DNA of 64,000 bases from assembly GCA_013400975.1 (NCBI GenBank), contig WBMZ01004647.1:62001-126000 (forward strand). The letters run 5' to 3'. The notes under the pieces were generated by a model. That model did no database searches and was not told the origin of the DNA. It saw only the letters and a list, made by a program, of their open reading frames with translations. Source of the DNA: Atrichornis clamosus. Lineage: Eukaryota; Chordata; Aves; Passeriformes; Menuridae. This document shows positions 49,901 to 63,700 of the stretch, one piece after another (positions within the stretch are counted from its first letter, which is position 1; each line of letters opens with the position of its first letter). The position numbers and the translations under genes were made by a program.

Positions 49901-52279
49901 TATGTCGGTGTTTGAGTTTCAAATTACAGTGGATCACATTCTTTAACAATATAAATGCTGTAGGTCCACTAAAGTCACTGGAGCTGTACAGATTTTTCTT
50001 TTACAGGAGTAGTGCCCCAAAGTATCTAAATCCCCATTGCAATTTTGATGTTGCCATAAATGATAGCAATTTATGTGTGCTTATTGTGAGAAATCAGTGT
50101 ATGGATAACTTGCAATGCCTGGTTAACTGTGTTCAGTTCCCATATCACAAGCGCCCAAACTGTGTAGCCCTGGAACCAAGCCCTTAACAAGCAAACTATG
50201 CAAGGAGCTTCTGTATGAGGTGCTGGGGAAATGGTAGGGGCCTATCAGGAGTCTGTCTACATAAAGCTGCATGTGAGAAATACTATTCAATTTCTGAACA
50301 GTGGAGGAACTGGAGAGGATGTGAGGATCTAAGATGCTCAGAAATGTCTTCCTGAAAATTCATAAAGTTTTCTCCAAGGCCTTTTTCTGAAATCTGGTGA
50401 ACTGACAGAATAAGCCAATACTCAGCCAGGAGTTTGAAAACTTTCTGAAAGATCTTGACCTTCAGTGAGTGACTCTCTCTTTGTTAAACTTGTGGCACAT
50501 TCCAAACCTGTTTTTCAATAGTGCAGTAATGATTTCCAGACCTTGCAAAAGTGTGAGTGATGTGAGTACATTATCTGTCTCTGAGCATAATTGCTAATCA
50601 CATTGTATTTCAGAAATGAAATGCAGCTATTAATACCTTGTAAATCAATGGGATTTTTTAAGTGGAAATTGAGTCCATTTGTGTTAGAGAAATGAGGCAT
50701 AAAAGAAAGGTTTATGGAAACCTAACCTCTTTTCTTTTGCTTTCCTTCCCATAATGCTGCATTTATATTTTTGGTATTCAGCTTCATGTAGTCTTAAAAG
50801 GCAGGCATGTTAGCAACATAAAAGCTCCACTTTCAGTAAATACTGATGATTAGATTTAAGTTCCATTGGAGTATCAAACAGAAAAATAAGTTCTCAGTCA
50901 AGACTTTTCTAGATTTTACCTTGCTGATTTGCACTGCTTGTGGTCTGATTTTTGATCTCAGTGATCTGCTCTTCAAGTTTTTGTTCAAATATTTTTCTCT
51001 TTAAAAATCCTGTAAAGTCAGGTTTGAGGTTATGAAAGTGAACCCCTACGAAAGTCTCATTTTTTCTGTCATATAGGATGCTGGCCATATCAGTGTCTGG
51101 AAATCAATGAGTATTATCTTTTAAGCCTTGCTACTGCATAGATCACCATCCTCCCTCTTCTGAAACTTGGCCCTTGTTTCTGTCTTTGTTTAACATGTTC
51201 TTGAGCAGATCTGAGATAAAACTGGAAATAGATTCTGGAAAGTCCTAGTGCCAGGAGCTACTGGGAAAGAAAGGGACTCTACAATTTGTCTCCGTGGATG
51301 CCTAGAAAAAGCAAGTTGAGTTTTTGCAAGCCTTTAGGGTTATGGGAGTTAGTAATCAGCATGAGAACCTTGTTTGAAAATTCTTAGGTGATTCCAACCT
51401 TGAGAATTTCTCTTGATATCTGTATTGGGGTTTTCATTTGTTTTTCCTTACTGGAAATTGAAGGAAAATTATACCTTTTTTCCTGTGTTAGATGTTATAA
51501 AATCCACCGATGAAGAGTGCTGTATAAAGGTTTCTCCAAGAGGATGGAACTTTAAAAAAACATGTCCCAGTGAGGAAGATCATTAAACTTAGTAATATTC
51601 ATTTACCCTGTCTAGCTGCGTTTTCTGGGGGGGAAAAAAAATAAAAAGAGACTTGTATTGAATTTGAGCTTTTCTTAGCCAGTGAAACACTCAAGGGGAA
51701 AAAAAAAAAATTCTGTTCTTTCATGTCTTAGGGACTGTAACACTGTAGGCAGAGGCTCAGTACACTGCTTTCTCTAATTCTTTTATTATTGTGAATTATC
51801 TTCTGCTGACAGCATATAAGCTATTTTTACAATAAGAATAATTCTTGATATTTGATCTCTCTGCTGCTGCATCAAACTGGAGATCAAAGCATTATTCCTA
51901 GATGTTCTCCTCTAAGAGTGTAGGGTTGCTTCGGAAAAAATCTTTCAGTTATTGCTTTGCTATTTGATATTACAATAACTCCCATCATATGACTTTCATT
52001 TTTACCATTTTGCATGCACCAATACTGGCTGTTTTAGAAAAAATGTAAGAGAAAAAAAAATTCATAAGTTGCTTAAAATATGATAAACTTTCATTGTGGT
52101 TTAACCACAAACACAAGTTTGAGACTATGTCAGATTTCCCTTTGTACAGTTTCAAAGTTGGTATTTTTCATTATCGCTTAAGTACTTGTAATGCCTTCGA
52201 AGGAAATAGGTCAGAGTTGAAAAATTTTCCATTTTTTCTTATGAGTGGGGTCATATAGGTCATCATCATCTTCATCTCG
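46901..52279 (+). other. FSTL5: Intronic sequence, no gene seen
   Basis: AT-rich. It holds a C-rich quadruplex motif at 47114-47130, a pyrimidine-rich stretch around 48200-48380, and an A12 run near 51700. Open frames reach about 92 codons without recognisable features. Confidence 0.5.
47114..47130 (-). other. Compact G-quadruplex motif on - strand
   Basis: On + the sequence is CCCCTCCCCCCCACCCC. The minus strand therefore offers four G runs of at least three with single-base loops, predicted to be a very stable quadruplex type. Confidence 0.75.
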
Positions 52280-52642
52280 TTACATGTATGCTTCATCCAG
52301 GGTTTTAACCACCCTTACAGCCTTTACTTCCATATTGAGGCCAGTTCCTAAATTATTTGATAAAGAACCTTGCTTTCTTGATTTGGTATTTAAAACAAAC
52401 AAAAATCCCTGCTGTATCTTTCGATAATTGCCTGGTTCTTCTTGCCTTGGATAAAAGATGGTAGGAGAATCCTTTTCAGTGGAAAATGACATGTTCCCTA
52501 GAAATGTATAGAACTCTGCCTTAATGCCACTTATAGCCAGATGAGGAGGCCACAACGCCACATAATTCATATTTCTGGTTTTTATACATGGCTTTTGTAA
52601 ACTCAGAAAGAAAGCTTGTATAAAGAAGGCACTGTGAACCAT
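52280..52642 (-). other. Unrecognised 120-codon open frame, possible pseudogene piece
   Basis: One of the longer open frames outside known repeats and outside the exon's antisense shadow. The predicted protein is mixed in composition, with a polar middle containing FYPRQEEPGNYRKIQQGF and an end RVVKTLDEAYM. Directly after the stop the same frame continues with an acidic RDEDDDDLYDP stretch until a second stop near 52210. Acceptor-like sequence (TTTAACAG and TTCACAG) sits at the upstream end on the minus strand, and GTAACG overlaps the stop. I do not recognise the family, see no poly-A tail, and AT-rich introns produce such frames by chance. Treat it as unproven. Confidence 0.2.
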
Positions 52643-53200
52643 AAGAAATGCTGTTAAATTAGATTTATGCAGTTTACTTTGCTAGGAAGTGCTGTGCAAA
52701 GTAAACCCTGAGCATGCGATTTTAATACTGCATGAAGGCTTTTGTCCCTGAAGTAAAACAGTGACAAAAATGTATAAAACTGTACCAAAAGCTTTTCTTT
52801 CTTTGCTAGCTGAACCAAACTGGCCTTTTAGACTTGAGGTGTACACTGTCTCCCACTGTGAGATGCCATGCCTGACATTATGGAAGTATGAAGAGGCTGT
52901 GTCATTGTTGGGATTGAGAGTATTATCAAGGCTGCTTTGAATACAGGGCACTGTTAAGCAGTAAATGGCAGCTGCTGCACACAGTGGCAGCCTTTTTGCT
53001 GCTTCATGGCACCGTGCACTGAAGCTGTTGAGCAGGTTGTGTGTGTGGGTGGTCACTGCTGGTGTCAAACATGATGTGTTAAGTGTAAGAGAGATGACAC
53101 TGCAGTACAGCACTGCAGCATCTCTAGCCCTGCTTGGCCCAGCAGGCAGTTAATTCTACATCCCAGCACTGCACATGGGTGAGCTTACAGGGTTAGCAGC

Positions 53201-53235
53201 GTGTTTGTGTGTGTGTGTGTGTGTGAGTGAGTGAG
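53201..53235. repeat. (GT)n microsatellite
   Basis: About a dozen GT units with one interruption, passing into GTGA repeats. It is the longest dinucleotide repeat in the window and a likely polymorphic marker. Confidence 0.92.
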
Positions 53236-55641
53236 AAACATAACCACGGGCCATGCGAGTAGCCATCAAATGTGATACGCAGTCCAGTGCTTGTGAGATC
53301 TGATTATTTGTTGAGTAGCTGAAAACATCTCTATCGTGACTCTGTGATGAGTCAGAGAACTTTCTCTCTTTGTCTCCACTGAAGCTAAGCCAGTATCTGA
53401 GCTCCTTGTCTATTTAAGATGAATTGTTTAATCTGTTTTAAAAGATCTATAAACCATGTCAGAATTTATTAGTAACACTTGTTAGTGTTAATCTAATGCA
53501 AAAAGACTGCATTTTTGTCTATCTGAATCCATAAAAGCCATCCAGTTTAAATCCCTTCCACAACCTATTGCAAATGTTTGCAATTCTTTGGTCAATGAAA
53601 ACAGTGTTATATATTTAGTTTAAGATTTGTTATTGTTTTACATTACAAGTTTACATTGTATACAACCAGTAGCTGGAATGACAAGAGTTACTTGTTGAAA
53701 CATGCAGGTAACATACAACTTTTTTCTGTGCCTTTGTTCAAACTGGCTCTGAGTAAAACTGAAAGATATTAAGTTAAACATCAAAAGGATTATTTTTTTT
53801 TATAAATCACTGAGATACTTTGGTGGATGGTACTATACAATTATATGGCTATGAGTAGAGTGATTCAAGATTCTTCAGGGATGTTGCTATTTGAGGACTT
53901 GGAGTCAAAGAATATTTTTTATCTATACAGGAAGGATTGCTCCCTCCTGCCCAAGTAATTAACTTTTGGCATGGCTTGCTTTAAGGTTTAAATAGCACAT
54001 TTGGGGATATGATTATGAATGGGAAACTTGAGTTTTGCTTCACTGTACTGCATATTCTGAATCTGTTACAAGCTACCTGATGATCTCAGGTGGAAAGCAC
54101 GACTACTAGGTCTCCCTCATGCAAAAATTAATTTTAAAAGGCTGATGTGAAAGCCTTAGCTATGTAGGAAGCAGTTCTGTTCAAGACTATAAATTGAACT
54201 CTGTCCAGATCTAGGGAAACATGACTGTGTTCTGCTCTAATACTTGGCACTTGTCTTGAACAGTGCTTTTTCTAGCAAGAGATAAATAAGCAGAACAGCA
54301 GGCATAATTGCTATGAAAGAGAAATGCTAATGAAGTATGTCATTTCACTTCCTGCATCTTCTGGTGAGGATATGTGCATGAAAAGGTGTATGTCATGTAA
54401 TTTCCATTGTTTAGTGCGCATCCTGGAATGCAGTCTGACAGTTTTGTGATGGCTTAGTATAAATTCTATAAAGAAAAATTTCAGTTAAAAAAGATAAATG
54501 TAGGAGCAAGGTCGTCTTAAAAAATTATCACTCATCTCCAAGTCATAGTCCAACTCTTTATGATTTTGATAGTGTAAATACAACCAGCAAAAGAAACTGT
54601 ATTAACTACATTTAAGTTTTTGAAGTGTGCTTTTTTTCTGCATGTACTATATGATTATAGTTGTATGGATAAATTTAGATCTAGTGTTCTGCCATCTGTC
54701 TTTTAAAACACTGTAGTGTGTTAATGATTTTTCCTCAGTCCCTCATTGTAAACAAAATCTGTTGTTGGATCTTGCTTGAGTAATTTTTCCTAAGCTTTTT
54801 ACACTGTCTTGGCACTACAGTCAGTTTGAAATATCCTTCCATCGCATGAGAAGTTAATGATCAGAGCTGATGAAATTCAAAACAATGTTCTTGCAGCACA
54901 TCTGCTAATGCGCTGGGATATTGACTGCAGCAAGGCTTTTGTAATCCAACTATGTTTAGCAAACTACTATGCTGGCTTAAAGGGATGAGAAATTTAAAGT
55001 TTAGTTGTGAGTTCTGAGGCCACTTTTGTTTCTGAGATCTAAGGAGAATCCATTTATATTTTGGTACGTTTTAGTGTTAATCCTGATGGTATTTCTAAAA
55101 GAATTGAATAGAGAGCACTCTAAACCATATATGTGCATAAAGTAAAATTTAAGAAGCATGTATAATTTTATATCAACAGCTGTTGTGTATTACTTTGAAG
55201 GCTGACAGGAAATGTTGCATGACTGTACATACTGTCTTAAAAAAGAGAGAGAATATGGAGATAAAAGATAAAGTGTTTGTTTGTCTTGGAAGCACTTGCA
55301 GTTTCCCAATACAATTACTTTTGATATTAAAAAGTGTTTCAAATATTATGGGAATACCTCTTAGAAGTGTAAGCTTGAATTCTCTGTGTAAGTGAAGAAA
55401 ATAATACTTTGAACATGCAACCGCAGTAAGCCCATCCCATATGTACTTCAGATCTATCTTCAGGTTTGAATGTTTCCCACTGTAAAACTGAGTTCTAAAG
55501 CCAGTTTCTAATCAGTATTATTTGCTTGTGAAAAGTCAACAACACTGCTTAAGAATTTGATTTCAAATGTCTTATGTATTTACAGATAATTTCAATAAGA
55601 TTTTGGTGAATTTTTTTAAATGTAAAAAAAATTCCCAAATT

Positions 55642-55655
55642 GTATATATATATAT
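55642..55655. repeat. (TA)n microsatellite
   Basis: A short perfect TA run of about 14 bases. Confidence 0.85.
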
Positions 55656-58600
55656 TCAATGAAAACATGATAATTAGAGGTCTTAAAATGTCTTAAACTT
55701 ACCCATATGAATGACCATAATAAAATCAATATAATCTTAAGTAACCTATTAAAATATGTACGTTATATGAGCTCATGTTTTGCTTCGGGTTTCAGCAAAA
55801 TATTTTTAAGGTTTAGATTTTAGCTACGTTTTGGAAGTGTTGAGAGAAAAAGGATAATTGAAAATGAAAAACTGCCACCTGTTTGTAATGGCACAGGGCT
55901 TATAAAGGACAGAATCTTGAGTAATTAAGAGCAAGCACCTTGTGCCTAAACTATCTGAGGCAAAGAATGATGCATGTTAAACTTAATTGAAATAAAGTTT
56001 ATTTTAATTTTTTTTAACCAACATGCTTTGCTTTAAGGAAGAGATTTGCTGGTAAGTTTTTGTACGCTAGAGTTAGGTAAGAAATCAATGTGTACTGAAA
56101 ACAAAGACCTCTTCCTACCTTCACTCATTTTCTGCAAAATTCAAAACATGGAAATTCTTCATTTTCTCAGTCATGGGGATGTCTTCATTATTAATTTATA
56201 TTCAGTCAGAACACAGGTAAAAAATGGTTTTATAACTTCCCTAAAGATTTTCCTTCATTCCGATCTCAGTTTCTTTCTTATATTTTAAAAGGAAGTTATT
56301 CTGTGCAGTGGACTTTAAAAAGAATTTTTAAAATAATTTATTTTTATTAATATGGAACAACAGACGTGTTACTAGGTGGACAAGCCAAATTAAACATTCA
56401 TGTTATATGCACATTTTACAAGCAAGTTTAAAATCAGCCAATTATTTCAGACTTTCTTGTTTGCACTGTACTCTGTTTGGAAACAAATATTCACCTCTCA
56501 TGTCACTTCACATCAAAGGCTCCTCGCTATGCATTTCCAGCTGGGCTAATTATCTCTAGCTGTACTGTTTCCAGTATTTTGCCAATCTCAATTTTATTGA
56601 AAATTAGTCTACTATAGGCATTGAGAAGGTAGTAATGCATGTATGTTTATGGAATTGTTACATGAACAGCAAGTCCTGCCCACAGTTAAGACTTGAATGC
56701 CTATTAAGTGTTTTCTAATGTGCGTAAAATGATTCTTTTCTCACTGCTGCAAATACTTGGGTTTGCAAAATATGGGGAACCCTAAAATTTCTACTCTGCA
56801 TATCACTGTAGTTTTATTCCAACAGAACTTTATTTAAAAGTGTTTGTAGAGGGAAACAGACAGTTGATATATAGCCGTTTCACTTCCTTGGGCATGGTGT
56901 CAGCATTTATGGAATTAACACAGAACACATACTTAATCTCCTTTGGATTCTGATTGTCTTAGACTTATGGAAGTCCTGACATCAATTAAAAGGAGCAGCC
57001 ACATTTGAATTTCACTGGGATGAATACTCTTGGATCGTCCCGCCTGATGTAATAAAGTGCTCTCATGTCATATTTCTTAAGGTCAGGAAAGTGAAATGGC
57101 TTCTCCATCTGTATGACTGCTGTAACTTTATGATTTAGGGACTATTCATAATACTTAGGAAATTTCAAAATTATGTAAAGGTGAAAACTAATTAAAAAAA
57201 TAAAACAAACCTAATTTATTCATGAGTTTAAAAAAGCTATACTTATATTCTAAATGGTTTTTTTTAAGGTTAAATTTTACTAATTAAAGATTAAGCACTA
57301 AGGAATGTTCGTATATTGATATACCAAACAGTGTTTTTCCGCTACACTTTAACTACTTCACGTAGTTTTAATAACAGGCTTGTTTGTCCCATGAAGGAGC
57401 AGTGTGGTTCAGTGATTTACTCTAGTAATTCACCAGTAAGACTGAGTCGTTGCAACTCCAGCATTCTCTAGGATCACTAATGCAACATGGGTTTGAATCA
57501 CATAGGTTCACATAAAATGCACACAACTCTTTACAAAGTGCTGAGGTATCATGGAATAAAATGAAAATGTTCTTTTAAGAATGAGACTTATGCTATCTCA
57601 ACTGCACGTAGAATCCACTCTTAGAAAGAAGCAGATCTCTTGCAAACTTGATGGTGCATTTGCTTTATTTGTCCTTAACTGAAATCCTAGTCTTAAATCT
57701 TACAGTTTGCCATTCCTCTAGGAAGATGTTCCTCTCCCTTTAACAAAAGGGAATGCAGTCCTTCATATAGAACCCTTAGCTACTCATGATAGCTAGAAAC
57801 TTTAATCCTTTTTTTTTTTTCCCCGGATAATATTAACTGACTTTAGAGTACTGATAGATCTAGAAGTCAACAGGTGTGGCTCTAGAATGTTATTTGAGGG
57901 GCTTGAGACTTACATGATAATAGTTGAAGGATATTTTGCTACCTCTCTTCTTAAATGGTCCCAGATCTGTAAGCTTTTAGTAATTGCTTAACTGAGATTT
58001 CAAGTATTATGACATAATTCCATTTCTAAAACTGCTGAATGTGTACAAGCAAGTAGGACTTACTCCAGTATTTTTATTTCGTCTTGCCAAATTGCGAAGT
58101 CAGATTGCTGATTATGTCCTGATCTTATTACAGCTATTAGTGTTGATTATTTGGGTTATCTGTAGAACTTTGGTGTGTTGTTTTGTTGTTTTGCTGCATA
58201 TAAACACATTTCACATAGATATTCAAGGGGAGTGGAGAGACAGATCAGGGATTCTTTTTTTTTATTTGTGCTTTCTGATTTGATTGCTTAGTATATTGCC
58301 ATGCATATGCAGGTGCCAAAATGTGAACACAGGGCAGTAACCATTATGTTCATTTACTTTGCCATTTAGGAAGCACAGATGTTGATTATATAATAACAAG
58401 GTGTTTCTTGTAAAAGCCCTGCTGTTAGGTTCCCCTGCTATTACAGTAGCTTGCTGCTTTGGTATGTTTCAGACATCTTTTGCTGGAAACTTGTAACTAT
58501 ACTGTCTATTTTTTAAATCTTTCTCCAGATTTGTAACTTAACATCTCAAAAGAAAAAAGAAAGGAAGTTAAGTAAGTTCACACTGTGCATTCTTCATAAG

Positions 58601-58772
58601 ATATTTCTCATTTGAATTTCTAACATTTTATTCTTTAGGAATGTGTTCCCTTGCTGTAGGAACAGGTGAACCTAACGTGTGTTTGCAATAACAGACAAAA
58701 AGTACTGCTCTGACTCTTTAAGTCTTGCTTCTTCTATTATTTATCGTTTTGTGAGTTGCTGTTTGCTACATT

Positions 58773-58812
58773 GCCTAACAAATATTCGTGCCAAGTCGCC
58801 TAACAAATATTC
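58773..58812 (+). repeat. 15-bp direct repeat, period 25
   Basis: GCCTAACAAATATTC occurs at 58773-58787 and 58798-58812, separated by 10 bases. Confidence 0.88.
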
Positions 58813-59016
58813 TTCTTGAATGCTCAAAATGTCTTGATAGTGCCACTTTTTCACTCATGTAACCTGAATGATATAGTTGAATCCATTAAGTCCTTTACAA
58901 CTGCAATCTCAGTGGCTAAAAGAACTTGGCTTTTGGAGGACAAGCAGGGAATTAAAGCTGAACAATGAAACAAAGGTCAAAGTTCCAGGAGAGATTAAAA
59001 GAAAACCAAAAAAACT

Positions 59017-59094
59017 TAACTACCTATATCTCTAAGGTATAGAATATAACTACTATACTACTAACTATAGTATAACTACCTATATCTCTAAGGT
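59017..59094 (+). repeat. 22-bp direct repeat with palindromic spacer, period 56
   Basis: A 22-bp sequence beginning TAACTACCTATATC and ending CTAAGGT is identical at 59017-59038 and 59073-59094. The spacer is rich in ACTATA/TATAGT and can fold on itself. Confidence 0.88.
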
Positions 59095-60706
59095 CTCTAT
59101 TCATCAAACATTTCCCATCCTTGAGTTCCTAGGAGTTCAGGGCACTTCTGGAATCCTCTGTGACGCCCTTAAACCACGCAGTTATGCCTACTTAAAGTTA
59201 TGAAGGAAAAAAAAAATCTGCGTGAAAGATGAGATACCTTGTAACATAAAGCTGAAAAGTTGATGATCAGTGGTTCAAGCTCAATTATTGATAACTGTAG
59301 ATGGAAATAAAGGTCTCAACTGTGAGAAGTGTTTCAGCATGTTTAAAATTGAGCAGCCTGGTTAATGACGATAGTCAGTACTGTTGCCCCTCCTCTGTTG
59401 GACTGTGCTTGCAACACCAGCTCACAGCTTGAATATGAATTGAAATTCAAGGTCTAGGTTTTAACCATCAAAATCATTCACAGGATTAGTCTAAATTGAG
59501 AGAGACTATGTCTTTTAGCTCATGGCTATACCCTCCCATAAGAACTGCATTCCTCAGGAACAATGAAGGTACCAGGTGCTTTAGGGCTCCTGAGCACAGC
59601 CTGTCAGCCCAGAGCTATATTGTTCACTTCACTTGTAAGAGAAACTTGCAAAAGAGGACACGAATACTGTCAGCACTGCTGAGCAGAGAGGCCTCATAAT
59701 ATAATTAAGAAGCCATTCAGCTACCTGAGTAATTTGCATGTGGTAAACATATGGGGTTTTTTTCTTCCTAAGAGATATCTGTTCCAACTGTTAGTTCATG
59801 CTAGTAATACTGCTTTAAATTTTCTGTATTATAAGCAGAAGAAAGTTATGAATTTTGTGTCCTTTTTCCTATTGCTGATCCTGCAGAGAGTTTCAGTTGT
59901 TCTATTTCATGCTAAAGTCTTTGAAGACACTCATCATAGGCATTTAAAGCTGCACAATACAAAATATGAAGTAATTCATAAAAACTCTAACTGAATTGAA
60001 TATTGAGAATATTGGACAAATTGAGTTGGTCTTTTCATATGCCAAAGTGATATGCAAAGATCTTGCTGAGTTACCAGCATTGCTATTGGTAGGGTACAAT
60101 TCATTCATAAATTTTGCTGAGCATTCACAATGGCACAGTACATCTGGACCTAATGATATAAAACAAACCAAAAATTATTTGATTTCAGAGAAAAATGTTT
60201 TAATCTCTCTGGAAGGATGCTTCCTATATGTTTGCAACATGCATCTCTCTCAAATAATTGATACAATTTTTAATAAAATGTCAGAGTTGACAATCTACGT
60301 TTCACTGGTACCATTTTGTAGTTTTATGCTCCCATAATCCCTAGAGTAGCATATTATTATGAGTTACCAGTTACAGTGGGTTTTGTAATCCTAAAAAGAT
60401 GTTTTTTGGGAAAGGGCTGGAAAATGTAATTTTTGGGTCAAGATTTTGTTGTAGTTGTTGAATCAAAGTCTGTCTCCTTTTTGTAGATATTCCATTTATA
60501 TCTATAAAATTGATAGAAAATGATTAAAGCATCTATTTCTTCAGAGCATGCAATTGCCAAAAATCAAGCTACATTTTGATGTCTCTGGCTGACATATATT
60601 ACTGCATACATGGAATGCCAGTAAGTCTTCTCCACTTGTTCTGCCTAGTTCCAGCATTTTAATTCTGGAATTATGTTTGAGGAATTTTGCTGGGCATCAG
60701 GTGTGA

Positions 60707-60728
60707 AATTTTGTCTTAAGACAAAATT
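60707..60728. repeat. 22-bp perfect palindrome
   Basis: The half-site AATTTTGTCTT (60707-60717) is followed without spacer by its exact reverse complement AAGACAAAATT (60718-60728). No transposon ends or flanking duplications are evident. Confidence 0.92.
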
Positions 60729-63700
60729 ATAGGCTGGGCACACTGATCTGAATCAATAAATAGAGATATTTTGCTGTTCTTATTTTTGTTTAATTAGTAA
60801 TCTAAATAGATTAAAATGATCCATTTTTGTAGTCATGAGAATTTTATGTGAATCAACATTGGTACCTCAAATCTTTTGACTACAGAATTAAATCCAAAAA
60901 AATTTAAAATGGTAAATTATTCAGAGCCCATTTTCCTGAATTGCAAAGATTACTGTGATACTTGAAATAAAATAGTATCAGTGCTGGGAAAAGCTTAAAA
61001 AGGAGAGAGCTCTTCTCCCTTAAAAATGAGCCTGGGAAGGAAGAGTCTTAGGAAGTTTTCTGTCTGTGTTAACCTGTCAAGTGTTTCCTGCTTTTGAGTG
61101 ATCAGCGCAGGAGTGATACAGCGCAGGAGTTCTATAGGTGTCCAGTAACAAAGAAAAAAAAAATCATTAAAAAACTTAACATCATTGTCTGGGATACCAG
61201 GAAAGTGTCATTTTAATAATTGTGTGATCCAGTCAAGGAACTTGAGGATAGTGTTCAGATAATTGATGTACTGAATACTTAATCTGCATGAAGATGACAA
61301 TTTCTCTTGAGTATATTTTTCTTAATTAACACGGGTGCAAGTTTTAAGCAGTTAGTGTATATGGTACTTGCAGCACTTCTGGAGTGCAAAACCACGTATC
61401 TACTTCCTGCAGAGCGTCATTGAGTACTGAACTTCCCAACAACCACCTAGACCTACACTTAGTTACTTGAAAAAGGAATGGCAATCACATAGAAATATGG
61501 CAAGCAGTCAGGAGTGAGGAATCTTGTAGCAAAGTTGTTGTCAGTACAGAGACAAAGGACTTTAATTACCAGTGTGACAGAGAAAAAGGCAACATGTCCT
61601 TTCTTCATATCAGCAGGTGTGCATCCTTCAGCTGGCTGAAATACCAGAATCTACATTAACTTTTCTGTCCACGTGAATTTTTTAACTAATCCATCTATTC
61701 TCATTCTGAGTTTCAAACTAAAGGATTGATTTACGAGGAAACTGCATATGCAACGCAAAGTGTTCTTTAAGACATACATTTAATTCTAATATATAACTCT
61801 AATATAAAGATTGAGAGAAGAAGGAATATGTTACTTAGCATAAAAGGAAGAATACAAAAGCTAGAGAGATGAGAATGGGGAAAAAATGGAAATGTATTTT
61901 CAGGAAGTTTAGAAATTCTAGGGAAAGTTCAAAGGACATTGCTGTGCATGTGGAAATAATTATTGATTATTTTTTCTGAGGACTCAATGCAAAATGAATT
62001 ACTTTTCCCCATAAATACTGACATACTTCTGTCTTGAAATAGCTACACCCTGTAGTTCTAACTATCAGAGATTCAATGAAAACTGTTCTTTGTCTCAAAT
62101 TTGTTTTTCAATTTATTAACTTTTAATTAGGAGTTATAAGGAACTTTGGCTAATTGATGCTTGATTTAGTTGGCATCAAATAGTTTGATAGAATGGTTTC
62201 AAAAAACTCATTGCACCCTCCTAGTTTATATTAAAAATATAAGTAGTTAAATATTTATATATTTTTGTTCCTTTGTATCATAGCCCTATGCTTCTCTTTT
62301 CAAACTTCATCATCAATGACTTGTTCATAATCTAATCTGTTCCAAATAGTTAATATACAGGCTTGCTCTAGAAAAAAGTGTGATTTGTGGATTTATTGAT
62401 TAAAAAAAAAAATCAAAGTTTGTCTATAAATTAGATGGAGCTGGCTTGTACTTATATCTTTTGGTCTACCTTGAAAACATTAAAATAAAATAGTATTTCA
62501 TCTTACATTTGGTTCTTTCAGGAGAATTCTACCTTATGGAAGGAAGTTAGATTTTATATTTTGTCTTGTTTAAACTAATCATGATTTAATACAATTAATT
62601 TAATTTTATAACAGTAAATTACAGAGAGACTTGACTTTTTAAAACGCAAGCATTCAAGTGAGAAAAGTGATCTATTTTGATTATTACAGTGAAAAATCAT
62701 TAGAATGCCAACATAGCTTTCAAAGGATAAGTTAGTTGCATTCAGCGTGAATTTTCTATGCAAATACATTTTTAGCATGGAGCAGAATTCAGTGTTTCAT
62801 CCCACCCACACTTGTTTAAAAACTCATTTAAAGTTCATTAAGTCCAATTAAGCATTAAATATTTCAACTGCTTTACTTCCCACTTTCTTAATTTTTAAAT
62901 CATTGGAGCCCACAGTAAATAAAAAATTAAAGGTATAGGCTTGTTTTCAGCTCTATGTAAAGGTAGCAGAAAAGTCTAAATTTTTTGAGTTAAATTATTT
63001 AGACTTTTATTAGGTTCAAATTAAATTAGACTTGGGATCAGGAACACATATCTTTGCATCATATTAGTGGGATTTAGTTCTAACTTTTCTAGCTGTATTT
63101 TTTACAAACTAATTCTACATATGTTTTCTAAGAATATAGCTCTCACTATGGGCTAAGAACAGGACATGGAAGACAGCTTTGAAATCTACCAGCAGTAAGC
63201 ATATGTGACAAATTATTGACCTCACTAATTGTGTTTTATCCATGAGCCATTAAGAATTGAAAGGAGTTCTGTAAACTGATTCTTTGTTTGGTTGGCTAAG
63301 TTTGTAGAAGTTTATGTTTTCTGCCAAAGTTATAATTTCTCTGTGTGTGTATGTATGTTTGTGTTACAATATTTTAATGTGATAAGTGAAAAGTAGGGTT
63401 GTAATTTTTTCTCAGTTTAATTTTCTTTTGACAAGGTTATTGCATGTTGGATTTGTAGACTAAATACGTGAAGCAAAAGTGCTGCTATTTGCAACAGAAC
63501 AGCAATATTAACATGGACCAAACTGGAGGAAACTTGTTTTTAATAAATGCATGATGGCTCATGTCCTTCAATTTACCTGCATGTATAGCCATTCAAATTC
63601 TCAAGTATCTGTGTTGCATTATTAAAGAAAACTGTTTCTGAGTACACAATGCAATTGAAGTCAGGGATGACTACTTTTTAAATTGCACGCTCTTCTTCAG

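Noticed and set aside
52682..53113. 143-codon open frame on -
   Set aside because: It is long but sits in a GC-richer patch with low stop density. Its sequence looks random, with no domain and no splice context.
59996..60337. 113-codon open frame on +
   Set aside because: It lacks an ATG at its start, is hydrophobic by AT-rich composition, and overlaps similar random frames on the other strand.
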